Positions 9,975 to 21,859 of a stretch of DNA of 64,000 bases are shown piece by piece. The notes under the pieces are model-generated. The model was not told the DNA's origin and made no database searches. It was given only the letters and a program-made list of their open reading frames with translations. Position 1 is the first letter of the stretch; each line of letters opens with the position of its first letter. Origin of the DNA: Nemertoderma westbladi (taxonomy: Eukaryota; Xenacoelomorpha; Nemertodermatida; Nemertodermatidae). Both the position numbers and the translations under genes were made by a program. The stretch spans positions 1-64,000 of the forward strand of contig JAUCBJ010005361.1 of assembly GCA_032718475.1 (NCBI GenBank). Reading direction: 5' to 3'.

Positions 9975-10225
9975 GCGCCACCACCCACGACACCACCGCC
10001 ACTGTCCATGACGCCACCTCCACCATCCGCGATGCCACCACCCATGACGCCACCACCACCCGCGATGCCACCACCACCACCCATGATGCCACCACCACAA
10101 CCCGCGATGCCACCAGCTTTGTCCGCGACACCACTGCCAATGTCCGCAATGCCACCACCCCCGTCCAGAACACCACCACCCACGACACCACCACCACCAA
10201 TGACGCCACAACCACCATCCACAGC
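9975..10225. repeat. CACCAC-rich minisatellite inside the RT pseudogene
   Basis: Irregular units of the cgacaccaccacccatgacgc type encode a Pro-rich run in one frame and a DATTTTHDATT-type run in another. The real reading frame changes between the two sides, so the repeat probably expanded after the gene died or in a tolerant linker. Confidence 0.85.
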
Positions 10226-10486
10226 TGTGCCTGGTGTGGCAAGGATGTTCTGTTGGATGGCCTCCATGGTCTTTCCTGTTCAAGGAGCCTCGGCAGACTT
10301 CCGCACCACTCGATGTTGAATGACATTGTGCGCCGGGCGCTCATCAGCTGTGGCATCCCCACTACGCTTGAGCCACTAGGCTTGTGTAGAGGGGATGGGA
10401 AGCGATTAGATGGCGTCACCCTGGTCCCATGGGGCCGCGGGCAGTTCATCACGTGGGACGTGATGGTGGCAGACCCACTGGCGCCC

Positions 10487-10503
10487 AGCCACCTCGCCCA
10501 GAC
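10487..10503. repeat. Left target-site duplication of the RTE-like LINE
   Basis: The 17-base agccacctcgcccagac occurs here and at 13685-13701, directly flanking the inserted minus-strand LINE. Confidence 0.9.
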
Positions 10504-13500
10504 TACTACTATTAGGATTGGCATGCTGCATTGCAGCTGCATTTTCAAGAATGCTGAGCCGGCTTGGCGACAAAATTGCGCCACCACAACTCCCTATCAT
10601 CCATGACATTTGCTAGATCATCCGCATCTTCAAGGCCAGTGTCCTTTAAGATGCATCTCAAGAATGTCATGGACTATCCACCATGCTTATTCACTCCATG
10701 AGGCCACCAAAGCACACGATTATGCACTGGCTGGTCCTCACGGCAAAAGCAATGTCCTGCAAAGCGGAGGCGACTTTGTTCTAGTGTCAAGCTTGGGGGA
10801 ACCAATGAGACACCTCCAATGTTATATAGTGTCTGGTTTGAGATGTGTGCATTGTACTTGACACAATGAACCCAGCGTAGCATTCTTGTGAATGTGCCAT
10901 CCAGAGATTTGGTGTCTTCAGCAGTTAGAGCCCAGCATGGACTCACATAGAGGAGTACTGGAACTACTGCTGCTCTAAATAATCGGACCTTAAGTTTCTG
11001 AATAATTCTCGGTGACTTCCAAATCTTGGAAAGCCTATTCAAGGCTGCCCATGCTTTTCCCTTACATATTCGAAGGTCCTCACCTGACTTCCGGATCCAT
11101 GATCCCAGGTAACAGAAATCGTCCATATGCTCAAGCATACCATCCTTTGAGCTTATGCTCATCCGGTCAGAGACTTGTTGAGGACTTTCAAAGTTAACCA
11201 TTAACTGGAGTTAATAAAAAGACCAACACTAGAAGCAGCCTGTTCGAATGAGCTGAGGAACCATTGGGCTCCCTCTAGTGATTCTGAGAGTACTCCTAAG
11301 TCATCAGCAAAGTCTAGATCAATTAGGTACTTGGCAGGATTTCCTCGACTTCTGGAGCTAGTAGGTGGAGTTATCAACACCCCATCATAGGACATAGAAC
11401 ATAGAACATAGAACATAGTCAACCACAAATATGAACAAGAATGGTACAAGTGTGTCTCCCTGGAGGACGCCCCATAACACTTAAAATGGTTCTGTGTGAC
11501 CATCAACAGTAGACACAAATGTTGTCAAACCATCGTATACTGATCTGATTGCTGCAATAATTTCATCAGGAATCCCATATAATGAAAGTATGCTGAACAT
11601 ACTTGAGCGAGAGACTGAATCAAAGGCCTTGAAGAAGTCAACCTTCTAAGTGCCAAAATGGGCTCCATGGTCCCACGACCTTTACAGAACCCATTCTGAT
11701 TTCCACAGAGCAGTCTCTCAATGGGATCCCTGATGCGATTTAATAGAATTCTATTGTATAGCCTTGCCGCAATCGAGATCAATGAGATTCCCCGAAAAGA
11801 ACCATAGTGTTAGGTTGCCCTTCTTGGGAACTGGCACCAACTTATTTGTTTTCATTTCTCGTGGGACTCTTGTTGTTCGCTACATGTCTACTATGATGGG
11901 ATAGATGAGCTTTAAACCCCTTTTTATTTTTAATTTTTTGTATTTTAAAGACCTCAGGGGGAACACCATCTACTCCACTGGCATGATTGGACTGGCATGC
12001 ATGGGCACTTCTGCAAAGGAGATATTGCCAATGGGAATATCTGGGAGAACAGACTCAGACACTTTTACTTCTATAAAGTTATCAGGCAATACCCTGTCGT
12101 CATTATTGAGGAGCTTTTCAAAGTGGGCCTTCCAACCATTGAGGCGATCGGTGGTTGGTTGACTTTTCCGACCAGTAAGCAAGTTGATCGATTTCCATGC
12201 CTGGGATGATTGCCTGCTGTCGTCAGCATCATTGATGGCATCAAGCTGTTGGTTTATTAGCTCCTGTAGATTAAAGGAGTACTGCCTGTTCAGGGACCTA
12301 GATGCAACCTTAACTGCATTCTTGGCCACTGTAGTCTGTTTGAATCACTACTCTTTCTGCGCCTTATAGAGGTCATTTCGGCACTTCTGAGGTTTGTTGT
12401 CAGTCCAGGGGGCCCTGTTCCTGTTTCGAGGGTATACATGAACTGTTTCTGCAGCTGCTAATTTAACTGCTTCTGTGAAGGCAGTATAGCCCTCGCAATG
12501 ATCTGCCGCCTCAGAGGCAAGAACCTCATACCTGTTGCTCAGCTGTAGTGTGAGGCTCGATCTCACACTTGGCTGTTGCAACACAGAGGACCAGTCATGC
12601 CGCGGCAAGGCAGATTTCGTTGTTCTGTTAGCACGCAGACTAAGTCTTACCACCTTGGTTACAATAAGGCAAAGGCGGTGATCACTGGAGAAGGGTCAAA
12701 GTGTAAATGCATTACAGTCTTGTATAAAGTTCCTGCATTTCCTACGAAACAGAATAGGGTCTATCTGGGACTTGTGACCACTGAGTCCACTATGAGTCCA
12801 TAGCTTTCCAGTTTGCTTCTAGAACTGGGTTCCAGCCAAAACAATCCATTTCCCGAGATAAAATCCTGAAGATGGTCGGAATTTCGGTTAGCACTATTGC
12901 TATAGACCCAGGGCGATGTAGGTGATTGATGCAGGAATGTTAAGAATGCATGATGATCCACTCCATCAGTAGCTGCTTATAGATTGTGGTATAAATTTTC
13001 CACCTCCACTACAGGGGCAACACTAGTTGGAGAGTAGCACACAATCAGAAAGAACCACCTTAGGAAACTTCTTAGCCAGTCTTCCAGAACATGAAAAGTG
13101 GCAACGGATAATGCGGTTAGAGATTTGGTCTATTTTGTCCAATGCTGCATGTGCAGTTGGATTCATCAATAGACCAATTCCACCATTGCCACTGTCATCT
13201 GCTGATGCGAGGGTGAATCGCAACCGCCCCCCATGTCCTTAATCAGAACCTCATCAGTCTGTCCTCTTGAACACCCACTGTGCTAAGAGAAAGCTTATCT
13301 GCCAAGGCAGTCAGCTCACCTTCTCGCATTGGGGACCCGAGTGTTAGGGTGTTAATTGAGGCTAGTCTAGTGACTTGCCTCAGATTCACCAATGGCTTTG
13401 TTGGTCGGGGTGGAACATGAGAGTAGACTCCAACTCCAGAATCCCCCTCACAATCTGGCCTCCCTTGTGACCATGGGTTTGGGCCAGAAAGGTCATCAGG

Positions 13501-13684
13501 AAAGGGCCTCAAAGAATTGTTGGCTGCTCGGGGGTGAGACAGGCAGCCGGTCAGAAGATAACTGACGCCTGTGAGGCCGATTGTGTCCGGTAATTCCACT
13601 GGCCTCTAGTGGCCGGAACTCTGCATTACTCATATAATCCATAGTGGGGGTTGGGGAGTGCTTTTTTGCTTAATCATTTTGCCT
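10504..13684 (-). mobile_element. RTE-like LINE copy A, inserted in the RT pseudogene
   Basis: A 3.18-kb non-LTR element on the minus strand with a TAGTAGTA-type 3' end at 10504 and 17-bp target duplications. It encodes an AP-endonuclease followed by a reverse transcriptase. Visible pieces include GNGGIGLLMNPTAHAALDKI, GNQNGFCKGRGTMEPILALR, DLDFADDLGVLS (motif C, FADD intact, about 11300-11335), and the DDFCYLGSWIRKSGEDL to RLRFAGHC tail. Several frame breaks separate these blocks, so it is not functional. The 5' end lacks sequence present upstream of copy C at 61020-61400, so it is probably 5'-truncated. RTE-like is inferred from the EN-RT layout and tail motifs. Confidence 0.85.
11390..11416. 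repeat. Short tandem run of catagaa units inside LINE copy A
   Basis: Three to four copies of acatagaa-type units replace a short piece of coding sequence beside the RT palm of copy A. This is a local slippage expansion. Confidence 0.7.
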
Positions 13685-13880
13685 AGCCACCTCGCCCAGA
13701 CACTATCCACTGGAGGCCGCAATACAGAGGAAGCGGAAACTCTAGAGATCCACAAGTACCAGGAACTCATGAACCAGGGCTACCTCTTCCACCCCTGAGA
13801 CCCTGGGACACCCCGGCCCTGAAACATCCGAGTTCCTGAAGGAGATCGGGGCAAGATTCCACTCTCACTAGCTTTCTTCC
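13685..13880 (+). pseudogene. 3' end of the degenerate RT gene, after the LINE insertion
   Basis: The first 17 bases (13685-13701) are the right target duplication. The frame then resumes with GGRNTEEAETLEIHKYQEL and ends near EFLKEIGARFHS, the usual C-terminal pattern of this RT family (the upstream part stops at the matching point, 10486-10503). A stop follows FHP and the last block is in another frame. AT-rich sequence at 13881-13979 looks like its 3' untranslated end. Confidence 0.7.
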
Positions 13881-13979
13881 TATTTATTCCTTATATTATC
13901 TTCCTATACAACATCTGTATAATTAATAATAATATCTTTATATTTTACTAAATATTTATTAATGAGTTAATTTAACCTG

Positions 13980-14370
13980 GACCAGTTCTACGCATGTCCT
14001 TAGATCATCCTGATGGGGTGATGGTAACTCCACCTACTGGCTCCAGAAGTCGAGGAAATCCTGCCAAGTACCTAACTGATCTAGACTTTGCTGATGACTT
14101 AGGAGTACTCTCAGACAAACTAGAGGGAGCCCAACGGCTCCTCAGCTCATTAGAACAGGCTGCTTCTAGTGTTGGTCTTTTTATAAACTCCAAAAAGATC
14201 AAAATTTTGACAGTTAACTTTGAAAGTCTCTTACTGGATGAGCATAAGCTCAAATGATGGTATGTTTGAGCATGTAGTCGACTTCTGTTACCTGGGATCA
14301 TGGATCCGGAAGTCAGATGAGGGAGGACCTTCGAATACGTAAGGGAAAGGCATGGGCAGCCTTGAATAGG
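13980..14370 (+). mobile_element. RTE-like LINE copy B, left part (interrupted by BEL-1)
   Basis: Plus-strand sequence encodes the RT motif C block (YLTDLDFADDLGVLS) through DEHKLK, then frameshifts into the FCYLGSWIRKS block. It stops exactly where the LTR element begins at 14371 and resumes at 34461 with the very next residues of the same domain. Its start lacks the endonuclease and most of the RT, so it was 5'-truncated before the LTR insertion. Confidence 0.85.
14366..14370. repeat. Left 5-bp target duplication of BEL-1 (atagg)
   Basis: atagg precedes the left LTR and is repeated at 34461-34465 after the right LTR. Five-base duplications fit BEL/Pao integrases. Confidence 0.9.
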
Positions 14371-15594
14371 TGTAAAAGCTTTTGCGTAATTAGCCAGTTA
14401 TTATCCCCGTAAAGTACTCTGTGGTTGGTTTACCAGGCATAAAAAGGCCGTGTCCTTGCTGTACTGGTGTTTTGGAGGACATAAAAGCCATTTCTTCTGT
14501 ATTTGTACTTTAGAGGACATAATCTGCAATTTCGTGACGTAAAAGCTCGATACTCTTGAAAACAGTGTCGCTACCATGACGACGGCTAACGGCTGATATT
14601 GCCACGTTGCCCCATAGCCCTGCTTTCTGTATCTGCCAATAGGATTTGAGTTGGTTTTGATTTTGACCTATCACAGATCTACTGAACTGAATTTCCTATC
14701 TGTATGCTCATTCTCTGTGGTGGGTGAGATCTTTGTAGAATAAGGGTAGCTGGTATTCTTATAGTTATTCTTATCAGTTTTTAGTGTTGTTGGTGATTCT
14801 AAGCCAGGAAGAACGGCTTTAGCCCTACACTAGTAGGCTTAATTATAAGGACATATATCCGTTATCTGCATTTATCACAACATAACATACCATACCTAAT
14901 CAAACAACCTGTGCATACTTTATATTGTTATACTGCTATTTACTGTCAGTTCTTCATAATATGGTTGATGAATTATTATATTTGGAATAACGATAAATAA
15001 CCCCGAAACCCAATATTCTTGATATACCGAAGGTAAGAGAGAAGGGTTACATATAACAATTGTGACTTATGTTAAAGTGGTTTGAAGTGAATCTAATGTT
15101 ATTTGATAGACCCTACATGATTCGGTCCGTGTTCCTTTTATATGTGACTAAAATCAGTGAAGATCGGCAGATTAGTGTGCATTATTGTGCAGCATTGTGT
15201 ATGAGTGAGACTGATAACGAAGCATTTCCTAAAGAATGCGCCATATATGTGAATTGTAACTAAGCCATATCGTTGTGAGTAGTTTAAGTCATAACTCTGT
15301 TTATATAGATAGAGCGCCACGTCCTAAAGGAACTGTTAATATTCCCCGAAGGTGAATAATATTGTCAGAGATTATATAATACTGTCAGTCGAATAATACA
15401 TTAGGCTTACATAGCAATACGATTAAGCTGTCGAAATCAATCTCCCGGGTATATCCAACGGGTGAATGATCGCGCACAGATTGGTTTCAACTAGTGTAGT
15501 GAATCAAATACTTGTTAGAGGCTAAAGCGATTTATTATCTAGAAGACATCCTAATTTGGCGGGTTAAACTGCCAAAGGTCTGAAAGCGCGAACA
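14371..15594 (+). repeat. BEL-1 left (5') LTR
   Basis: Starts tgtaaaagc and ends gcgcgaaca, and is 1224 bp, identical in length to the right LTR. Differences seen by eye are an A versus G near 14396 and a T versus G near 15182. A 64-residue open frame inside it occurs in both LTRs and looks incidental. Confidence 0.93.
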
Positions 15595-17560
15595 ATAACG
15601 GATATGGCTTCTTTATTGCAGTAAGCAATAAAGTTGAAAGTACCGGTCAACCGGTAAACCTGAACGGTACATCCGTAGGTCAGTAGGCCCAACTGCCAGA
15701 ACCGGTACTGCCGTAGGTCCGTAGGTCCAACTGCCAGAACCGGTACTTCTGTAGGTCCGTAGGCCTAACTTTCCTAACCGGTACTTCCGTATAAGTGCAT
15801 TAGTATTATTCGATTTGATTGTTGTATACCGGTAGGCTGTTTAAGAGATTAGGGACTGTACACCCCTTGTTTCTTTTGGAGCTTACTTATTTCTGTCAGT
15901 TTTATTTGTTTGTAGGCTAGTATTGAACAGAAGGCGTGTAAGCCTGATCAGATTGTACAGACAATTTGTAGGTTGAACTGTTGTCTGATTGCTGTTAAGT
16001 CTGAACGGATTGCAGTGTATGTAGATCACCTGTCCGATAAAGAACGGTTAGGAAGTAGGGGCAGCCAAAGCTGTAAGGTAAACCCCCAACTAAAGAATAA
16101 GTCGTACTACTGGGTTAGAACGCATACTACCTAATCATTTCGGAGTCTGCATGTCCTGTAGTTTATTTAGGCTTGATAGTAGTCTGTCAGTGTTTGGTCT
16201 GCATTTTGTTTGAGTGGTTTGTACGCGTAGCGTAATATTTATTATTCAGAGTTTATGCGATTATTCGCAACATTCATTCCCCAAGTTTGTTCCTACAATA
16301 ATTGTGTTTGTTATACATACCGCTATAGTTAAATTAACCCCGGTACTACACGGGCTGCTTGGCGTAGGTAAAGACTGGTGATTTTGTGCATCGGTCACTC
16401 CAGCAGATGCCGTGGTTCTTTTAGCTGTTCAAGTATATTTAACTACTGATTATCTGTTGTACAAGTACTCGTACCTAATTTAGGGTTTAGTGTACAGTGC
16501 TTTCCGAAAGTAATTAGTGTAGGCATTATATTTGTGTTGTAAAGTGGTTGATAGGCACGTTCGATTAGCTCTATTAACTTCTAGGTAGGAACACTCCGTG
16601 ATACATAACGTAGAACCTATAGCGATACGGCTATAGGTCGTCAGGCGGTGGTATTTTCCTATCTGGACAACGCAGTGTATTTTACTACTACTTATTATTT
16701 CAAATACCGTAGTACCCTGTCCGTTGTAATAACCAGTTTCCTAACCCTTTGTTAGGCTGGTTTGTAGACTTCTTGTAAAATTACCCTGAAAATTCGTATT
16801 TTGTGTTTTTGTAAATTTTTGTGTTTATTTAGAGATTGTAATCTCACCCAAATTGTACGTAATTTGTAGTATTAAGTAACTTAGGTAAATTAGAATTATT
16901 TGTTTTAGTGTCCTATAAGTAACACTTCACTGAAAGCGCACCGCTTTGTGTAGTGATTGCTCCCCAGAAATAATAACATTTATTTCAAACATTGACAAAA
17001 CCCATTAAAACGGGTATATATATATTATAAATCAAATCAAACGATTTATAAATAGTAGGCCTACCATACAACCATTAGGTCTCAATATCAGTTGGACTAC
17101 TGCTCAAATAACGGTAATAAAGTAAGTAAAGTAACCAAGTAACCCTAAAATTCAGAAATTCAATTATTTAAAATAATTGACATACCGGTATTTGCAATAG
17201 GCTTATTATATTTATTTCAATAAATTTAGGCTGAAATTATACTGGTACTTTATAATTAATTCTAGTCCAGAATTATAATTATATATACTACAAAACTGTA
17301 AGCTGTATACCGGTATTCCCGATAGGCCTATTATATATTTATATATTTGTGCTAAAATTATACCGGTATTCGGTGATAAACCTAGTCTGTAATAATAGTT
17401 ATATATACTATAAGCATACCGGTATTCTAATATATTATATATATCACGCTGCACTGAGTAGCAGTACCGGTAATTAATTACTAGGCTAGCAGTTAATACT
17501 GAGTTACTAGACTTGCTCAGACTGTAATACAGCAGTAGACATTCAACTGTATACATAAAC
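15595..17560 (+). other. BEL-1 leader between LTR and gag
   Basis: About 2 kb of untranslated leader. It includes roughly three 43-44-bp tandem units at about 15662-15790 (ggtccgtaggtccaactgccagaaccggtac type). Later, at about 17180-17475, several AT-rich blocks each contain the palindrome taccggta. I could not identify a primer binding site with confidence at 15595. Confidence 0.7.
15662..15790. repeat. 43-44-bp tandem repeat in the BEL-1 leader
   Basis: About three units, each carrying accggtac and gtccgtaggtcc-like words. Its position just inside the 5' LTR would suit a packaging or dimerisation region, but that is inference. Confidence 0.75.
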
Positions 17561-20500
17561 ATGTCTGATACTAAGCAGAACCTGTCAGACAGTTTATTAG
17601 ATGTAACTATCTGCGACTCAGATAGAGGCGTAGAACCGTCTAGTCGTAAGTTCAGTTCACCTCCCACTGTGAGGAAGGTCATCCCTCCTGTAGTAATAAC
17701 AGAACCTAGGCTGGTCCAACATCGTAGGTCTGTCATAGGCACTCGAGCTCAGGTCAAGCGGAACCAAGAAGCAGCGGAACAGCAACAACCCGCGAGCCAA
17801 GAACTTATTTCTCAGCGGCCCGACAGCTCCAGTAGTGAAGATACGGTAGAACTGACACCCGAACGCGGAGCAAGGATGACGGATGAGGCTTATTCAGATC
17901 CCCTTCTCATCCTTCCTGCAGCCGTACTCACTAGGTTATTGATCGCTGTGGAAGAACACCAGATCAATTGGGCGAGAAGCCAGCGTTCAACTAGAGATAG
18001 TTATGCTGGATACACAAGGGAAGAACTGAAGTCCATGGTCGAGTCGCAATGGAACTTTCCCGAACCCGGACTCCCGTTTGATTTATCCGAAGCTGCCTGG
18101 GAAGACATACACCGGATGGGAGAAGCCGAGGAAACCATCGATCCAGCTGTGTGGAAGAGGTCCGCAGCAGGATACGCACAGGGATTCTTCAGCTCTATGG
18201 AGCGAGTAGAAAAACAACTGTTACAACAACCTCAAGGACCTCAAGAGCAGGGACAGCTGCTTTATCAAGTAAGAGAAAGAATTCTACGAATCAGGTTAAT
18301 ATTATCGGCCTTTGAGGAGGCTTCTAAACGAAGACAAGACACGTCGTTGCAAGTTGCCGTAAAAACTTGGTTTCAACGGGTGAGTCGCCAGGTTCAAGGA
18401 ACAGCTCAGTGGAAAGCTCAGCTGGAGGAGCGCTCAACCCATGGAGAATCAACAGACGCTACTTATTCCCAAGTGGAAAGTGAAGCGACGGCAGAGAAAC
18501 CGCATAAGAGGGATGCCATTGACATCTATCTGTCGGACTATCAACGTTTTTTAGGTGATGACGAGTTGAGGAGAAGGTTAGAGGGACTTAGCCCTAATAG
18601 TGAAGGAACCAAGCTTGTGTTGGATGCCATCGATGTGGAAATGAGGGCTGCGAATCAGGCTAAATTCGATGAACAACTCCGCATCACACGAGTCCAAGAA
18701 GAGCAAGTAAAGAAAAAACGTATAGAAGACAGAAAGAAAGCAGCAGTGGTAGCTGCAGAAGCAGAAAGAAAAGCGGCAGCGGCAGAGGCAGCAGCAGAGG
18801 CAAAAGCGGCAGCGGCAGCGGCAGAAGCAAAAGCGGCAGCGGCAGAGGCAAAGGCGGCAGAGGCAGCGGCAGAGGCAAAGGCGGCAGAGGCAGCAGCAGA
18901 GGCAAAAGCGGCAGCGGCAGCGGCAGAGGCAAAAGCGGCAGCGGCAGCGGCAGCGGCAGCGGCAGAAGCAAAGGCGGCCGAGGCTGAGAGAAAGGCCGCA
19001 GAGGCAGTGGCAGAAGCCGAACGGAGAGCGACTGAAGAAACCACCCAATTAGAATTGGAAAACATTCAGGAGAATCAAGACTGCATAAATAAACAGTTAA
19101 CAGCTAGTAATATGCAGATGATGAATCGATCTACTCCAAAAAGACAGGGATATACATCATCTGAGGAAGGCGATACCACCGATACTGAAGGCAAGGGAAA
19201 TAGATCTCGTCTAAGTAGACGTAAAAGAACATTCCACCGTCAGAAATTGCCTGATTTGCCTCCAGCTGTTAGAAGGCAACTAAATAACACCAACTTAGGT
19301 AGTACAGAGCCCACAGACCAAACAATTAAAATAGAAAGACTCCCTACGATAGTAGATGAGCCTGAAATAATTAGGCCTGTTCTTGAAATCACCCCTTCGG
19401 TGATAGACACACCTGTGCTCCCTGAAACTACCTCTAAATTCCCTCTGCATAGCACTAAGCTACCTGTGCCCCGTAGAACTGCCCAGGAGACAGTTCAGGT
19501 CCTAGACCCCGAGCGAAATATTCCTGATTTGTCGCCCGTTGTCCCTCGTCCGCCCGCTACAACGTTGGCGACTCCCGCTTCTGCGGTCGAATGGGTGGAC
19601 GAGAGACGGCGGGGGATGGATCTCCTGCTCGGGCAGATGCAGGAGACTGTTCAGCAATTCAAGGGCACAGTAAGGGAAAGTAGACTAGAGTTGCAAGAAG
19701 TGCAGCAAAATATCGCGCTAGAACGTGATAAATTAGTAAATTTACAAAAGGGTATACCACCACCCCTTGTAACAATGTGTCAACCTGTTAGGTCTGAAGT
19801 ATCTCATGCGCAAGGTGTGGAGCCTACACGCATCTATACTGCTAGCGAAGTAGAAACTCCTATAGTGAACCCTATTAAGGGTAATTATAAACCTGTTGAT
19901 AATGATATTCCCTATAGACCGGAGCATAATCCGAGAAATTTATATACCGATAACTCGATATTAAATAACACGATGGCCCAAGAAAGTTTTACGCGTCAAA
20001 TGGCTAGAACCGAAGCCCGGCAAGCGGTAAAGGTGGGAGAGATCGTCAAGTTCAATGGAGATGAGATGAAATGGTTACTTTTTAATGAATATTACAAAGA
20101 TAACATACAGAACTCTGTGCTATCTAATGGAGAGAAACTTAGATTCCTCATCGAGTGCTTGGAAGGATCTCCCAAGTCAATGGCGTTAAAATTTATTGGA
20201 CATCCAGATGGATTAAGACAAGTTTGGGATACACTAAACATCAGGTATGGTAATAGGACTAACATAGCTAGGTATTTATATGCGAAATTAATGGCGCCCC
20301 GAAAGTTTCTTAGCAGCGGGATTATAGAGTTTTCCGATGAGATTCAGGAGATCTGTAGACAACTAGATTGGTTAGGTAAGTCTCATGAATACCAGAATTC
20401 TATGGTTGTAGGAGCCTTAGCATCTACTTTGCCCAAGGGTGGAGTAGGTACACGCTGGGACAAGAAGGTGTTATATATGATGGAACAACAACAACGAGAC

Positions 20501-20784
20501 CCTACCATGGCTGATCTCATGTCATTCTTAGATAGAGAAGTGAAATTACAGCTCCTAAGGCAGTCCAGAGAGAAGACATTGGAAAACAAGGTAAGTGAGA
20601 AACCCGTTTCTAGGAGAAGGGTAACACCAGTATGTTATACCGACGACGGTGAAAGCCAAACTTCTCAAGGAGAGGACAGCGGGAAAGACACTGACAGATC
20701 TTATTATGTCAATAAAATGCCTAAAGATCAGGTAAGTAAATCCGAGTCTCGACCCAATGACAGAAGGGAACCGGTACAAAAAAC
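17561..20784 (+). CDS. BEL-1 gag region (interrupted at 20784)
   Basis: About 1075 residues of capsid-type polyprotein. The N-terminal 370 residues match nothing I know. Residues about 377-503 are a long Ala/Glu/Lys/Arg-rich helix with AEAKAAAAA-type repeats, probably a single helix or coiled coil. A charged Ser/Thr/Pro linker follows. Residues about 815-1005 resemble the DUF1759 gag domain of BEL/Pao elements (KFNGDEMKWLLFNEYYKD, GSPKSMALKFIG, WDTLNIRYGN, FLDREVKLQLL). The frame is cut by the inner element BEL-2 exactly after the 5-bp target site and continues, in phase once that insertion is discounted, at 28329. The first Met is used because a stop-rich leader precedes it. CAGGTAAGT-like splice-donor strings occur near 20590 and 20730. 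Confidence 0.85.
18747..18990 (+). repeat. gcagcggcagaggc-type codon repeat encoding the Ala-rich helix
   Basis: Degenerate GCAGCG/GCAGAG/GCAAAA units encode Ala, Glu and Lys. Length differences between copies would change protein length in steps of a codon without breaking the frame. Long antisense frames across it are shadows. Confidence 0.85.
20780..20784. repeat. Left 5-bp target duplication of BEL-2 (aaaac)
   Basis: aaaac precedes the left LTR of the inner element and is repeated at 28324-28328. Confidence 0.9.
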
Positions 20785-21344
20785 TGTGACGGGATCCGAG
20801 AGGATCCCGGTTTATCCGGTGTGTTTCGTACGCGTCCCCGCCCCGCCGTGTGAATGGAAAAGGTAATAACTGTTCTAGTGTCGTTGTCGAACTCTGATAA
20901 CGTTGAGATAATAAATGATGAGTGATACAGATAGCACAGTAGATAAAGCTAATATACCGGTAATATGGTGACGGTGGCGACGACGGTCTTAACAGTCACC
21001 GTACTGCCTTACTGTACTGGGATAGCTGACTGAGTAAACTGACTATAATGATTACCGTACAGGTAATATATATTGCACGGGTTTGGCCGTTACAGTACTT
21101 AGTCGATGCTGTCCCCCCATTGGCTAATACCCCTGTTGGCACCCTTTGCCCCCTTCTGAAGTGCTTCCCTTCGCCCTTGCTGTTCTCTCTTGGTTAGGGG
21201 TTTGGCCCCTGACCCCTATTGTGTGCTTCCTTCCCACTCTTATTGGGATGGCACGAGTTGGTTAATTGCCCAATCTCGTGGCTCCCAATATTGCTTATCG
21301 GCTAATAACTTTATGGGGTGTTGGCGGGATTGAATAAGCTAACA
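20785..21344 (-). repeat. BEL-2 3' LTR
   Basis: 560 bp, starting tgtgacggg and ending gctaaca on the plus strand. It contains the inverted repeat gggatccgagaggatccc near its plus-strand left end, and the promoter-less half of the frame (the 5' LTR in the sense direction is the other copy). Confidence 0.92.
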
Positions 21345-21382
21345 CTCCCCCCCATGCTATCTTCCCGGTAAGAAGATAGCAT
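21345..21382 (-). promoter_or_regulatory. BEL-2 polypurine tract and adjacent hairpin
   Basis: On the minus strand GGGGGGGAG (21345-21353) touches the 3' LTR, the expected place for the plus-strand primer. Immediately upstream are perfect 11-bp inverted arms, 21354-21364 and 21372-21382, with a 7-base loop. The same arrangement, with a different loop, is found at 58445-58481. Confidence 0.8.
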
Positions 21383-21859
21383 CAACCAAAAAGTGCGTTA
21401 CAATCCCGCTGGATCCCGATCTAGCATCGGGTGTGGGGTGGAAATCTTTTCTCTCGGAGTCGGCTTTCCAGGCCGCTCCCTCTGGGTATGATAACGCTAC
21501 CCTTTACGCCTGGCGTCCATGTCGGGCCGATCGTGCTCGTCTCTCACACGATTTTTGTTTCCCCAACACTCTCGCCACTCTAACTCAGCTCTCTGACTCA
21601 ACTCGCTCTCTCCCCACTCTTACACTCTCCCCACACCTGAATCGCACTCTAACTTCTCGCCAACAGCTCTTCTCACTATCTCCCCTCTACTCTCTGCCAC
21701 TCCCTAAGGCCCTAATCTCTAATGCTACCCCTGTGCTATCATACTATCTACCTTAACTAACTTACTAACTCTAACTATCTAACTCTACTAACTACTAACT
21801 CTACTCTCTGCTAAGTCTACTAACTCTTTTCTAACTCTGACTAAAATCCTCCATCTACG

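Larger units (their letters stand above)
8695..10486 (+). pseudogene. Degenerate non-LTR reverse-transcriptase gene, 5' part
   Basis: The translation carries GGVWLIAIGNTLRRLVGK, then KLDFSNAFNSIRRDSML (RT motif A region with the catalytic Asp), EEGVQQGETDGP (motif B) and WYLDDGNL (YLDD, motif C). A region rich in LAPSTFLASA follows, and then GLHGLSCSRS and DGVTLVPWGRGQFITWDVMV. I know this domain order from reverse transcriptases common in cnidarian and sponge genomes, but I cannot name the clade. Breaks include stops near 9090 and 9368, a 45-bp inverted duplication at 9089-9179, and an expanded CACCAC minisatellite at about 9975-10225 where the frame shifts. The gene continues at 13702 after an inserted LINE. 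Confidence 0.72.

Noticed and set aside
9637-10587. 316-residue minus-strand frame with VVVASWVV repeats
   Set aside because: Antisense to the RT pseudogene and its CACCAC minisatellite.
15069-15263. 64-residue frame inside the BEL-1 LTR, repeated at 33935-34129
   Set aside because: Present in both LTRs with one substitution. It is a chance frame in duplicated sequence, and no domain is visible.
18578-19065. Minus-strand Leu/Cys/Ala-rich frames opposite the BEL-1 gag helix
   Set aside because: They are shadows of the GCAGCGGCAGAGG codon repeat. The plus frame is part of a 1000-residue open reading frame with known domains.
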